From the NCBI GenBank assembly GCA_021399445.1, contig JAJTUQ010000003.1, positions 1,550,001-1,614,000 on the forward strand: a stretch of 64,000 nucleotides of DNA. Reading direction: 5' to 3'. The notes under the pieces were generated by a model. The model was not told the origin of the DNA, did not search any database, and worked only from the letters and a program-made list of their open reading frames with translations. This document shows, piece after piece, positions 34,545-46,447 of the stretch (position 1 is its first letter; each line of letters begins with the position of its first letter). This stretch comes from Xylogone sp. PMI_703. Lineage: Eukaryota; Ascomycota; Leotiomycetes. A program made the translations under genes and the position numbers.

Positions 34545-36431
34545 ATGTCTTGGCATCATGAGCCTGGAAGTCTGCCGACTGACATCGACCTCTCCAACGG
34601 CAGATTCCACTCTGAATTCGACAATGACGCCCGTGGGCGTACCATTGAAAAACCGGCAGCGACAATGAATAGCACAAAAAGTTATCCTATATCTGAGACA
34701 TACGGTTTGCCATCAAGAGAGGATAGGGATTTCTTGACGGCCTCTCAAACAAGTGCTCATGGTAACCAGTGGTCGCCAGGGTTCATCAAGCATATACCTT
34801 ACAGAGGCATTTTAGCACTATTTGGTTGTCTAGCAGGTATCATTGCTTCCATTGCGGTAATTGTTGCCTCAGATGGCCAGCCTACGTCAAACTGGAGGAT
34901 GTCTCCTCCCGTGTATCTGGCTTTCTTCATAGCGGCCACCAATATGCTTGCTCGTTTCGCATTCAACGAAGGTGCAAAAATAGCGTGGTGGTATAAAGCA
35001 ATTAGAGGGGGAACTGTCAGCGACTTGCACGATCATTGGACTCATGCTGATGGGTTTTTGCCGGCGCTGCTCTCCGGTAGAAAATTCAATTTCGTCTCAT
35101 TGGGAAGTATCGCGGCAACTGTTATTGCAATTGACCAGCCTCTGATGCAAAGAGCCTCGAATGTTATTGCTATCCAAAAGTCATATCCAATCGGTATCAC
35201 AGCGAGGATTGCACCGGAGATTCCATGGGGTTTCACAAGCGTCCAAGAGGGCCGTGGATATGAGCAGCAAGTCATGACACAACCTATGATTATGGCTTTC
35301 AACGACTTCAACAGTCAAGCTCCCATGACCAGCGGGATTTCTGGTTGTGAGGACACTTGTATCGGTTATGTTGAGGCCGGCGGGTTTTCAACTGAATGTA
35401 ATACGACCAGCACCCCTGTTCACTATATGCTGGGATTCAACAGCCCAAGTGTTTCTCCGTTCAGTGTCAACTTCAGTATCAGCCCACAAACTGGCCCCGA
35501 TCCTCTAAATCCAACCGTCCCAAGTCGAATTATCATGAATGTAGCCTACACAAATAGTAGTAATGCTACGGACTGTACCGGACTGCGGACGGAGAAGACT
35601 TGCTACTTGACTCCCGCTACGTTACGATATTCAGTGAACGTTACTAAGAACAGCCTGAAACTTGGTGATATGCTTGATAAAGGGAACGTGCAAGCAATTC
35701 AACCCGCGCCAGGGATATCTGATACAATTGATATTGGCACTAACGGTGGGATCTGGACCGTCGGGGGGCTTTACCTTGCAGCGAAATTCCTCTTTGCCTC
35801 AAATGCTACATACACCAACGGAGGTGCAATTGGTGAAGTCATGAGTCTACCAGATACCCTATCAAACCAGTTCCTGGACTTCCCCACAAATAGTCTCTCT
35901 ACAGCCAAGAATAGCCGGAACCTCTCATATCCAAAACCATGTAGCTCGAACTGGACGGATCCAACTTCACACATCCTCACATCACTCAACGAAATGGCTT
36001 TTAGACTTTCCCTGGCAGCTGCAGAGTTTCCTTACCGCAATACGAGCGTTCCCCCCGCCCCACAGCATTTGACTATGCAGCAAACCAGCACCCTGAACAT
36101 ATTTAACTCTGAGTATCGTTTTCTATTTGCAAGCACGCTCCTCACACTCTTACTTATTGGATTGATTGTACCTACATTCATTGGATGGTGGGAGTTAGGG
36201 CGGAACATGACATTGAACCCTATAGAAACAGCAAAGGCATTTGACGCGCCCGCACTACAGGGGCCGGGTTCGAATGCACCATTGGAAGAGCTTGTCCGCA
36301 TCGTGGGACACAGGGAAATAAGGTTGGGGTCAGTCGAGAGTTATGGTCCAGGAGCATCGGTTAACCGGCGGCTGAAATTGGTGAATTCTGCGGAAGTTAC
36401 AAAGCCAAGAGCTGGGGTGGTATACGCATAA
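34545..36431 (+). CDS. Uncharacterised glycosylated membrane protein
   Basis: Single-exon gene of 628 residues with no named family that I recognise. There are about four membrane segments: three near the N-terminus (ILALFGCLAGIIASIAVIVA near residue 88; VYLAFFIAATNMLARFAF near 122; a weaker FVSLGSIAATVIAI near 186) and one near 530 (FASTLLTLLLIGLIVPTFIG). Between the third and fourth lies a roughly 320-residue stretch with many NxS/T sites and paired Cys (CEDTC; CTGLRTEKTC), so it should face outwards or into the secretory lumen. The motif WWYKAIRGGTVSDLHDHW on the loop between segments 2 and 3 looks conserved. Similar proteins are widespread in ascomycetes as hypothetical proteins. A surface or sensor role is conceivable but unsupported. 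Confidence 0.8.
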   Translation: MSWHHEPGSLPTDIDLSNGRFHSEFDNDARGRTIEKPAATMNSTKSYPISETYGLPSREDRDFLTASQTSAHGNQWSPGFIKHIPYRGILALFGCLAGIIASIAVIVASDGQPTSNWRMSPPVYLAFFIAATNMLARFAFNEGAKIAWWYKAIRGGTVSDLHDHWTHADGFLPALLSGRKFNFVSLGSIAATVIAIDQPLMQRASNVIAIQKSYPIGITARIAPEIPWGFTSVQEGRGYEQQVMTQPMIMAFNDFNSQAPMTSGISGCEDTCIGYVEAGGFSTECNTTSTPVHYMLGFNSPSVSPFSVNFSISPQTGPDPLNPTVPSRIIMNVAYTNSSNATDCTGLRTEKTCYLTPATLRYSVNVTKNSLKLGDMLDKGNVQAIQPAPGISDTIDIGTNGGIWTVGGLYLAAKFLFASNATYTNGGAIGEVMSLPDTLSNQFLDFPTNSLSTAKNSRNLSYPKPCSSNWTDPTSHILTSLNEMAFRLSLAAAEFPYRNTSVPPAPQHLTMQQTSTLNIFNSEYRFLFASTLLTLLLIGLIVPTFIGWWELGRNMTLNPIETAKAFDAPALQGPGSNAPLEELVRIVGHREIRLGSVESYGPGASVNRRLKLVNSAEVTKPRAGVVYA

Positions 36432-36948
36432 CAAAGCGCTCTTTGTAGATTTTATTTTGAATTGGATGCTTTTAGAGTGTTGTATGGAGTTTGGGCGAAG
36501 TAGGTTACGGCTGGTATTCTTCAGAACAGATATATGGTAAAGAAAGCGGCAACTGTGAGTAAGTGTATATTATTAAATTGAGGAATGACATTAATAAACT
36601 CTTACGCGTTTGAGTCTTTATCAAATACCATATCACAGCCACGTTTGCATTCAACAGTGTCGAAATGTACTGAGTCTGAGCAATTCCGCTGCTGAGTCTA
36701 AGCATTCCGCTGCTAAGGCTAATAAACATTCCGCTCTTGGTAATCATGCTAACCTATCGCATAAGCTGAATCCTGAACATCACTACAGCTACTACATATT
36801 AGGTGAATATAATACACCCTCCATATCTGTAGGTTTCTGGGCTTCTGGTCTTCGGTCAGTAGCCCGTTAATACTCTAAATTTGATGATAGCTTAAAGGGT
36901 TAAGTACTCTCCGGCTTGTACAATACTCTAGTCTACTCTCCGGTGCTG

Positions 36949-37050
36949 ACCTGTAGGCTCCGTAGGTCCCGTAAGCTCCGGTAAGCTCCATAGGCCCGGT
37001 AGGCTCCGTTAAGCCCCGTAGCCCCGTAAGCTCCCCAGGCTCTGTAAGCG
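36949..37050. repeat. Minisatellite-like tandem repeat
   Basis: Irregular tandem array built on 10-14-nt units resembling CCGTAAGCTC and GTAGGCTCCG, about eight units. Units differ by one to three bases. The word family resembles that inside the inverted-repeat element at 26521-26897, suggesting a related source. Confidence 0.6.
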
Positions 37051-37373
37051 AACAACTTTTGGCCGTCAGCTGGGGGAGGGGAAGGAGCAATTATAATACT
37101 TAATATATAATAGGTTTTTACCAAATATTTTGATAAAGCAAATTATTGTATGGGAAAGGTTAAATTACATAAGCGTTATACAATGTTTTTGGGACCATCA
37201 TAAGGTATATCGACCCAATCAACGTGAAGCGCCAAACACTAATCAGAACACAGCGCAAATACGCCAGCCAATGAAACTCTTCCGTTTGAAGAAGTAAAGG
37301 GTCAAATTACATAGTTAAGCAAAGAATCTACAATGTTTTAAATATAGAAATGTTGAATTATACTAAACTAGAA

Positions 37374-37399
37374 ATATATATATATATATATATATATAT
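37374..37399. repeat. (AT)13 microsatellite
   Basis: Uninterrupted alternating A and T over 26 bases. No other property is evident. Confidence 0.9.
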
Positions 37400-37928
37400 C
37401 TATCGACGTAATACGAATACGAATACTTGGTTGGCTTGGCATCAGTTAGCGGGTGATTACTCCTCACTCTTTAACAACGCATAACCTTACCTGGTGGATA
37501 TCCGCCATATGCCTGATTCAGGGAATTTTTCCTCATTGGGAATACGCAACCAGTAAGCAGTGCTGGCAAAAGAACCAAATTAATTCCAGCACTACCAGTA
37601 AGTATCAGCCTCGAGGCAGCCATTCATCAAAAGCAGATGGCATTCCACTAGATTTGTATGTCAGCTCAGCTCGTTTCTTTACGAGTTACATTCTTTATAA
37701 TACTATCTATTCCAGCCGTAATACAGGCTCCCTCAATTACCCAGTTGATGCTGTCCAAACCGGCTGCTACGCCGACCGCTGCATTGACTTATACTAATCA
37801 GCTCCGTACACGCAAATCTCATGATTACTATTAGTGTAGTCATGAAATACTAAAGAATAAATGTAATACTCTTCCAACCCATCCTGACTTAACAAGCCAA
37901 ATCGTTTTCCACCTCAAAGCTCGTCCAA

Positions 37929-39960
37929 ATGGAGTCAGATCCTATAGCCTGTCGAGATCACAATACTTCTGCAACTTATGACTACGTAATCATTGGAGGA
38001 GGGACAGCTGGCCTTGTACTAGCATCTCGTTTGACAGAAGATACCACAGTTTCTGTTGTTGTGCTTGAAGCAGGAGAGAATCGATTGAATGTAAGCTCAT
38101 TTTGTTGATGAGCCGTGTCTGCTTCTAAACGTGTCGCAGGATCCGAGGATAGATGTCCCAGGTTTTATGAATACTCTATATGGAGAGTATGTTTACAATG
38201 AATAATATCTTGAAAACTTTGTGACTGATTCAACCCTTTCTAGTGAAAACTATGACTGGAACTTCAAAACTACTCCTCAGCAAGGACTTAATAATCGGAT
38301 ACTAGCATGGCCTCGTGGCAAAGTACTCGGCGGCTCCACCGCAATAAATTTCATGATGCATACACACGCCAGTCGTATAGATTTGGACAACATCGAAAGG
38401 CTTGGAAATCCAGGATGGAATTCTGAGATACTCCAACCGTATTATCGCAAGTCGGAGACATACAACGCGCCTGACAATGGAATCGATAACATCCCAGGGG
38501 CATCCATTATTGATCCTCTCCTTCACGGAAATGAGGGCCCAGTTCAGATATCTTTCCCAAAGGGTTCTGGACCCCTTGATCAGGCATGGGGTCCAACTTT
38601 TAGTAACCTTGGAATTGGAGCGGTGGCCGACCCTAGAGCTGGAGCTACTCTCGGTGGTTATTCCTTGCCAAAATCCATGGACAAAAATGCAAGGAGAAGC
38701 TATGCTGCACCCGCTTACTATGTGCCTGCAGCAGATAGACCTAATTTGACCGTTATTACTAACGCCCATGTCAACAAAATAAACTTTGCCTCGTCACAAT
38801 TACCGCTTAAAGCATCGGCGGTTAGCTACTCCATTAATGGGCAAGAGCTATCAGTCCATGCACGATATGAAGTTCTTCTATGCGCGGGCGCTGTTCAGAG
38901 TCCTCAAATTCTGGAGCTCTCTGGAATCGGCTCAAAAGATCTTCTAGAGAAACACGGAATCAAAGTCAACTATTCCAATTCTCGCGTAGGAGAAAATTTG
39001 CAGGCTAGTATACAATATGGCCATTTGATAATTTACTAAATGCATAAACAGGATCATACACTTACCGCTTTGGGATACGAAGTGATTGATGGCGTCCCTA
39101 CAGCAGAAATGATTCAACAGCCCGGCGTATTGGATTGGGCTCTTCAGCAATGGAAGGACAATGGGACTGGGCCACTTACAACAGGAGTTACAGGTAGTGG
39201 CTTCGTCTCTTATAGTTCTATACTACCTGTGGATACTCGAGCCCAAAGAGTAAAAGAGATAAGCAAACTCCTTGATCAAGAGGCAGGCAAGGCCGAGCCG
39301 AATTTCACAAAACAATTCCAGCTACAAAAGGAGGTGCTTCTCGATGATACCGAAGCAGATCTACAATTTAACTTCGGGGCTACCGGTGTTAATCCATCCA
39401 CCGGGAATGACCTTGCAAAGCTTTTTACTCATACAGATCCAGGAGGCTATGCGGGTATTGTGGTTGCGTTAACTCATCCATTTTCAAGAGGATCCATTCA
39501 TATTCAAAGCCCCAACTCCAAAGTATATCCCCTCATTAATCCCCGTTCTATGAGCCATCCACTAGATCTTGAGTTGACGGCCTCTGCCTTGGCTTTTACG
39601 TCGAAGATTGCGTCAACAAAACCACTAGCAGACCTCCTGAAAGACAGTCCCGATGGCAGTGGAAAACTGATTCAGCCTAGCTTCAAAGTGAAAGGCGCTA
39701 TTAGCCAAGAGACAGCGGTTGAGATTGTTAAAGAGTCCACGGTAACCTCTTTTCATCCTATCGGCACTTGTTCTATGCTTCCAGAGGCTGAAGGTGGAGT
39801 CGTTGACCCGAGATTGAGAGTCTATGGTACGCAGAACCTAAGGGTTGTTGATGCGAGTATTATACCTCTCCATGTGCGTGGAAATATATGTAGTTTGGCA
39901 TATGCGATTGCGGAAAGAGCTGCCGATATAATCAAGGACAACCGAAAGGGCGCAGATTGA
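37929..39960 (+). CDS. GMC-family FAD oxidoreductase
   Basis: Glucose-methanol-choline oxidoreductase of 625 residues from four exons (37929-38090, 38140-38186, 38244-39003, 39052-39960). The N-terminus has the FAD motif [17 protein letters not shown], followed by the GMC signature [19 protein letters not shown] and the second signature [15 protein letters not shown]. The C-terminal active-site residues are His in HPIGTCSML and Asn in [17 protein letters not shown]. There is no signal peptide, so it is probably intracellular. Intron 3 begins with GC: GENLQ joins DHTL, the most conserved GMC junction, only if the intron runs GCTAGT to AACAG. Possible roles are oxidation of an alcohol on a secondary metabolite or general alcohol/aldehyde metabolism. 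Confidence 0.9.
39004..39051 (+). other. GC-AG intron in the GMC gene
   Basis: A 48-nt intron starting GCTAGT and ending AACAG restores the invariant GENLQDH motif. A GT donor four bases downstream would break the frame. Confidence 0.7.
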
Positions 39961-40399
39961 GCTGCTCTTAATGCTCTTGAATACCAGTGCATTGAGTCGC
40001 AGGGCAAGGCTAGCTTTACTGGATATATTTCATATTTAATACGAATATCGCATTCCTATAATATGTATATGTGTGATGTGAGTCAAGAGGCAGCTCGTGA
40101 CCGGTGACCTGACTGAGTTCGACGGTGTAATTATAGTTGGTATTATCCGTGAAGGATCCACTAAAATATACGTACAACACGACTACTAACAGGAAGTGGA
40201 CCTTTCTAAGGCCGTTCCAATACATGTAGCAATACCTTTCCTCATTCTTCCGAAAGAGGCGCAAGCGAGGAAAGAAAGTATTCTTCTATATAGCGCTTGG
40301 CTCCTCTCGTGTAAGATTTTAGTCATACTCATCCTCTCACTCAAATTAATACAGTACTGCAGCAATCAACACGGAACTGAGTGATTTTGAGGATCTGTA
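39961..40399. other. Intergenic
   Basis: About 440 nt between two genes read in the same direction. No repeat or gene was recognised. Confidence 0.45.
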
Positions 40400-41191
40400 A
40401 TGACACTCAGTCGGCTTCGTATAGCTCCTCGTAGCCGTTTTATTGAATCTCTTCGGCAGTCCATCTACAGTCGCACGGCCAATAAAGAACTCTTCGTTTC
40501 ATCGTCATTCCGTTATATCAATCCACGAAATCATATAACTAGAGCAGATTCGGTGTCACAGATATTTCCTGCATCTACGCTCGTAGATATAGACGATGAG
40601 AAGCTACTGTCTTTGTTTACGGCTCGATTCTTTGGTGGCTTTACATTTGGTGCGGAGAGGATTCTTTTAAGCTTGGGCGCGTGGCGGCTGCTGCCCACGA
40701 AGTTCACAGGTACGATTTTTTTTATCAATTTGCAACGAAGCTTAAGCCTTAAGTTTCGGTTAAAATATCTCTCCATTTCTACTTCATAGTCTAACTTATT
40801 TGTAGATTTCCAAGATCACCCTGATGCTACTACAATCTGGAGCGCATCGGATATTCCTAGGGACCATCTGCTTCCTGTTGGCAGTCAATTCTTTGGCTGC
40901 TTTAAGCTCCTTGACAAATATATCTCCCCTACGTCTGATCCAAGCACTAGCTATGTAGACTATGGGTTCGGTTCCGACGAGTTTACATTTGCAGGATGTC
41001 ACCGTTTCCAGGTAGCACCAACTATTTCTCCAGATTCCTCTGAGCCTCGGATCAGAGTCTCGATAGAATCATTTATCTGTAACCCCCAAAAAGATGAACT
41101 CTCTCTGCCACAATATATGAAGAGATTTCACTCCATTTATGAGAAGTTACTTTTTGTGGACGCAGTGCAGTCAGTGTTCGTGCACACATGA
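40400..41191 (+). CDS. Conserved-looking hypothetical protein
   Basis: Two exons (40400-40709, 40806-41191; 96-nt intron with a good GTACGA donor and TTGTAG acceptor) give 231 residues. The splice joins PTKFT to DFQDHPDA in frame. The N-terminus is basic and hydroxylated (TLSRLRIAPRSRFIESLRQS) and could be a mitochondrial presequence. The centre has an aromatic-rich block (FTARFFGGFTFGAERILL followed by GAWRLLP). I do not recognise the family. The pattern vaguely recalls DUF1990-type proteins but is too weak to assign. Confidence 0.6.
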
Positions 41192-41912
41192 ATTTCAGAA
41201 GTCGCATCCGATAGATTATAGATGTAGAAAACTCCACTATGGCTCCTTCTGCCAGTTAATCAACTGTATTATTAGTAAAATATACTATGATGTTGCATCT
41301 TCATATGGAAAATATCTTGTTAATCACACTAATAAGCCATTTGACTGCACGGATTGCTTCTGGTTATTTGCAATATCACTATCTTCAGGAGATCTATACC
41401 CGATCCCACAAATATTTGATTCACCAGACTCAATCTCCTGGTAAGCAATGCCATCCAGGCTTATCACATAATGTTCTCTCCTTGTACAAATGATTAGTGC
41501 GGCAATTTCTTGATCTGGAGTCAATGAGGTGGTCACAGGGACACCTTGATGGAAAGAAGTAAACTCTGGGGGCGTGGACTGAGACTCGTCAAGTGCTTAG
41601 TATTTCCAGGAGCTGGATGTTACTAACACTACGATACGATGATCATCCCAATTAAAACGAGATAAAGTTTCTTTAATCATTTAAGAAGCATAAAAGAAAA
41701 TTTACATAGTTCATATATCATTAGAGAATACATCCTCAATTAGGGTGAAACTAGGCCCGCACTCATATACCGCTCCTAGTTAAGTTACTTAACTCATGAA
41801 AGAGTATCTATCGCATACCTGAAAGTGTCTTTGTGGCTTTCCAGCAGAAGCATAAAGGGAGAAAACTGTCATAAAGCAACCGAGTTGTATATTATATAAC
41901 ATTTCAGGATCT
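41192..41912. other. Intergenic between convergent genes
   Basis: About 720 nt that should contain the 3' ends of the hypothetical protein and sedolisin genes. No supportable open frame. Confidence 0.45.
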
Positions 41913-44148
41913 TTATGGTAGAGCCATGAACACGTCCAAGAGCTTGGGAAAGTTGGGCGTGCCGAGACCTGTTACGGGGTCCCAGCCCTTAACAGCAGAA
42001 AAGCCAGATGTGCCGCATCCAGGATTGTTTCCAGTGGTGATCTAAAACCCATCAGATATATTACACTATAGAATGAACTCTTGGGGAAAAGAAAAACTTA
42101 CATCATTGAATGAATTCGGGTTTTGGTAAAGTGTAGGATTCAAGAATCCTACAGGGCCCTTTCCAGCAGCGAGACGCTGCTCGTTAATCAAGTTGATAAT
42201 GCTGGCAAATATTGGCGCAGAGGCACTAGTACCACCTACGAAATCTGGTTCCAGGTTATCATAAAGAAGTATATTCAGGCCGACGGCTGCAACGTCCGGA
42301 TAGCCGCGTCCGGAAGCATTATAGACCGGTGTTCCATATGCGGTCAGATTATAAGGTGGAGGAGTATTCTTGAAGTATGATTTAAGGGTGTCCGCTTGGT
42401 AATCTGGTGCAGGCCAGTAGTTGCTGAAGCCACCTCCAGAAAAGTACGCCGTGCTTGCGTCAAATACGGCAGTCTCTACTAATTCAGCTGTATTGTTAAG
42501 CTTCAAATTATTAGTCTTGCCAATCTGTGAATCAAAATGTGAAGTAGATGCTCTTTACCTGAGTAGCTCCTACAGTAGTCACATAGGGACAAGCAGCAGG
42601 AAAGCTTGGTGAGAAAGCCCCAAGTGCTGGGAAGCTAGTGGCGTTCTTTGGGTAAAGACACTGACCGCGGTTGCTCACACCGCTGTCGCCCGATGAATAT
42701 ATGACCGAAACACCCTGAAGTCCCAGTTTCATGTATTCCTGACATTGTCGGTTCTCGTAAAAGTACGAGAAGGTACTTTCTCCAAGCCCATAAGAGACTG
42801 ATATGACGTTCGTAGGCTTATACGCGCCACACATTTCTGTGTGATTCCAAGTGCCATTTACCCAGTTAGGTTCTCCAGGAGGGTAAGGCGGTAAATCAGG
42901 GTAACTACAATTGCCGTTAGATAAAAAAGCTCGGCATCTTAAGACATGCGTTAACATACTGAGGATCCAAAGTAGGGTCATCTCCGCCTTCAAACGTGCA
43001 GTATGACTGTAAAGCTGATTAGCACGACCACTTTGCGTAGTACCTATAACCAGTAAATGGAACATACGGCGTCAAGAGCATCTAAGAAAGTATTTCCAAA
43101 TCCTTGAGAGGTTAATGCAGCTCTCTGATCATCGACTTGAAACAAAATTGCCTTCTGAGGATAGACCAGCGGAAGTATGAGCGAAAGATCAAGGAGAGAT
43201 TCGATGCCGACTTCGCCGTCGAAAGGAGCAACGCCACCGTTAATACCATGAAGTATTGGGTGGGTTCCATTCGGTATATAAGGTGCGATGACTTGGAAGG
43301 TTAAGTCAAGATCTGCTTGATCGTAGTAATCGCCATTCTCGAATACTCCTATCTCGTTGCCGGGCTGAGCGGTAGTGCCCTTAGGAATTTGGTATAACTC
43401 TTCTCTTATTAGCACCACTTCTTTTGGCAAAAATGAGACATAACGTACGTCGAATGCATTCGGGTGTCACTGCTACATAACATGGAATCTCTGTACCCGC
43501 TGCAAATGTTCTCATCTGCGTAGCCGGTTTAACGATTGGATGAAGTGCACCTGACGAGTATCTAGTTTGCTGGTCTCGCTTTCTTTTTAACTCGTGGTTG
43601 TTTTGAATCTTTTCGAAAGAAACAGCTGGGGTGATGAACTCTACATGCTCTTGGATGTGCTGAGGAAGATGATATTCATTGCAACCGATATGATCTTCTT
43701 CAGTGTGACTATGTCGAAAAATGTGATACTCTGTAGCAAGAAGTGACTCCAGCTCCTCAACTGATGCATCGAATTTAAGCCACCCTCTCCCAGTTGAAAC
43801 TTTGTGCCTCTTGGTATCAATACCAGAGTCATGGAGCCATTCTCGCACTTTGTCGACCGACTCGCGCGATGGCTGGAACAACTTGCCCACCTCCTTAGCG
43901 CTCATATGCTGTCCGTACTTCTCAGATCTGGGGTCTGAGATCTCCATCAAGAGGTCGTGCGCAAAGTGTATATTGGATTGAGATAACGCAATACGGACTG
44001 GGAGCTTAACATCGGGATCTACTCTTGACCGACGCACCCACTGTGATGAGGCGTCCCGTTTCTCATGGCGGACATGATTGCGCGGAGCAGGACCGGCAAT
44101 TGAAAAGCCAATGCCCAGCGCAATCGTAGCAAAGCCTAGGAAGTGCAT
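41913..44148 (-). CDS. Secreted sedolisin (S53 tripeptidyl-peptidase-like)
   Basis: Acid serine-carboxyl peptidase of family S53, 659 residues from six exons (43449-44148, 43068-43402, 42960-43006, 42559-42904, 42102-42524, 41913-42041). It starts with a signal peptide (MHFLGFATIALGIGFSIAGPA) and an activation prodomain (SEKYGQHMSAKEVGKLFQPS). The catalytic Glu and Asp are in VGIESLLDLSL and the Ser in GGTSASAPIFAS; the calcium-site region follows at the C-terminus (ITTGNNPGCG, AVKGWDPVTGLGTP). Intron 5 is only 34 nt (or 43 nt with an alternative acceptor) and joins GATQ to IGKTNN. The enzyme should release tripeptides from proteins outside the cell at acid pH. Confidence 0.92.
42525..42558 (-). 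other. Candidate ultrashort (34-nt) intron
   Basis: Begins GTAAAG and ends TTCACAG between GATQ and IGKTNN of the sedolisin. Reading through meets a TGA. The next in-frame AG gives 43 nt. Either is unusually short for the other introns in this window (46-96 nt). Confidence 0.55.
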
Positions 44149-46447
44149 AGTAAAAACGAGCGAATGTTGGGAAAGAGGAGACCAATGCGCGCCATGCAGT
44201 TCAATATATATGTAATTCCTAAGCAACAGTGGGACCTCAACTGCCTGGCTGCGCTGTCCGTATTACAGAAACAAAATGAACAATTACACAGTAAATCACA
44301 TAGTACGTCAATCACACACAGCGCCCGTTCGGATTGGTCCCTATTCCTGTTCCTGTCTAGAAAACTGCACAAAGACTGGGCCGATCAAACAAGCATTATA
44401 GCTAGCGGAGTCTCTTGCTTAGCTGGCGCCAGCTTGGCGGGAGATGATATCAAATCCTTCTGATTTGGGAGCATCAACCCCTCTCAGCCCCTGTAGCACC
44501 TGTGAAAAATCCATGCTAAAAAGCAACCTAGCCTGCATCGTAGCCAGAACTGCGGTCAATGCAACTCTTGGCAGTGCACATTGGTAGGCAGTTATCGATG
44601 CCAAGTACGGTACCACAGCGGGAGGTTAGAGTGTCGAGAGTATGTACACTGGAACTGCATTTGTTTAGCTCCAGATCTACATGGCGTGGACATCGGGAGT
44701 TTCTTTTTGACTGAAAAAGGCGCGTAGCTTTCCCTAGGCAATTCCCCTGAGTGGCGATTTGTAATGTCACTACAGCATAAGAGTTATGTACATCCTTTAG
44801 CCCAGCGACCGGACGTTTCATCAGTGAGATTCATTTACTCGAGTGGCCGGAAGGGCTACTCCTAGTAACGCTGGCTCAAATATTTGATTATGAAAATGTA
44901 TATTTGCAAAGCTTCACAGCAAAAGAGAGAGCGGGGAAATTTACAACATTTGCATCACACACGGTTTGATTGCTGGCCTTCGCTCCGTAATTGGTGATGC
45001 CCTTGTGCAAAATATCTCGTATCCGCGCTGCCCTGTAGACATTCTGGGGTCCTAGTTCATGTTTATCTTGATACTATCAGGGGCATGGCCCACTGTTGCA
45101 GTACAAAGGACTAGCTAGATGGCACCTTCACACCCTATAACTCGAGTGCTCCTTGTGCTTTCTCATCTCTCATCTGATCATGCCGTTGTGCATGTTCATC
45201 GTATTAGAGATGCCTTGAGTCATGAAACATACCCTTGGATTGCTCCGGGTGCCATCGCTAGGTGCTGAGATCGATCAGACTTGGGCGCTCACCGACTGCG
45301 GGTGGCACCGGCGGGTCTCCATCACCATGTCCGGGCGCAACGAGCCTTTTCCGAATGTTCCGAGCTCAATAATCTAAAAATTTCGCGACTTAACGGTAAG
45401 TTTATCATAAACTAAAATGACAGTAGTATGTTGGTAATCTGACAATTTACTATACCGTATCGTATTGGAGATATCATGAAACCATACCGTCGTCCGACTG
45501 ATAGTAATAATAAACCTTTCCGTGGCGTCAAGCTGTTCATGTGCTATTGCCCCTCCGGCCCTCTTCCTAATTACCTTTCCCGATCCGCATTAGTTAGGAT
45601 TCGTTGCATTTAATAGTTATAGTAGCTTCTCAAGCCTGCAAACAAAATAGAGCTATTACTCGCATGAACTGTAAAGTCAATGATTAAAGGAGGTTATGAT
45701 CAACTAAAGTCTTAACAGAAAAAGAGCAATTTTGCCCACAATTTAACGTTTAATGCGCTATTACTCCATCTCCGAGCTAGCCTCTACTAGAATTTGGTCA
45801 CCGTACCCTTACTATAACTAGGCTAGTCATGCTTTCCCTTAACTTAGGGACTTTACGTGCGATAACCATAGAGGGACATAATATAACATTTATCGCCCCG
45901 GAATTATGGCCTTTAAATAATGCATTCACTAGAAACCCTTGTAAATAAGCAACGTCAGGTTTATTAATAAGAGCAGTGACAATGAGACTTGCACATATCA
46001 ATCAGAGTACAGCTGATGAACCACTAAATTCACTTTATCACCTACGGAATCACCAAACATAGACCGCTGAGGCCATAATTTTCCAACATAATCTATTCAA
46101 ATACAGCTATTTTCGAGCTAAATAAGGTCAAGCAGTGATCAAAGTTCTTGAACGATGTTGTATCAAAGGCTTTCAGCTATCCAGGAGACACTTCAAAAGC
46201 CATCTCTCTTTTGACTATAATACTTTTATACTTCCTACGTATTACTAACTCCATACAAAGTCCTTGTTGAATAGCTCATTTTCCAATATTCAACGCCACT
46301 AATGAGCACCCATCCTTCACGCTCTAGCGATACATGCTTGATCTTCATCCGCCTAGTCGCTTCAGAAACATGCGTGACAAAAATAAAAGGGAGACGAAAA
46401 TAATTTGCGCCCTTGAGATACTTGAGAATTCATATGGTGACAAGATA
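44149..46447. other. Long gene-poor region
   Basis: About 2.3 kb, increasingly AT-rich from 45350 to 46300. It should hold the sedolisin promoter at its left end. A minus-strand open frame at 45798-46001 and several near 44136-44821 lack motifs and neighbours and were not accepted. Old degraded repeat sequence is likely. Confidence 0.45.

Larger units (their letters stand above)
36432..37928. other. Intergenic region with simple and minisatellite-like repeats
   Basis: About 1.5 kb without a supportable gene. It holds a cluster of CCGTAAGCTCC-type repeats, a 26-bp AT microsatellite, and two copies of ATTCCGCTGCT near 36690-36730. The right end would carry the promoter of the GMC oxidoreductase. 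Confidence 0.5.

Noticed and set aside
37453..37797. 114-codon plus-strand frame upstream of the GMC gene
   Set aside because: Composition looks like translated AT-rich non-coding DNA and it occupies the likely promoter.
40400..41191. DUF1990 assignment for the hypothetical protein
   Set aside because: Only a vague resemblance in the aromatic block; left unassigned.
45798..46001. 67-codon minus-strand frame, possibly a retroelement fragment
   Set aside because: Too short and without a diagnostic motif; a nucleotide search for repeats would decide.
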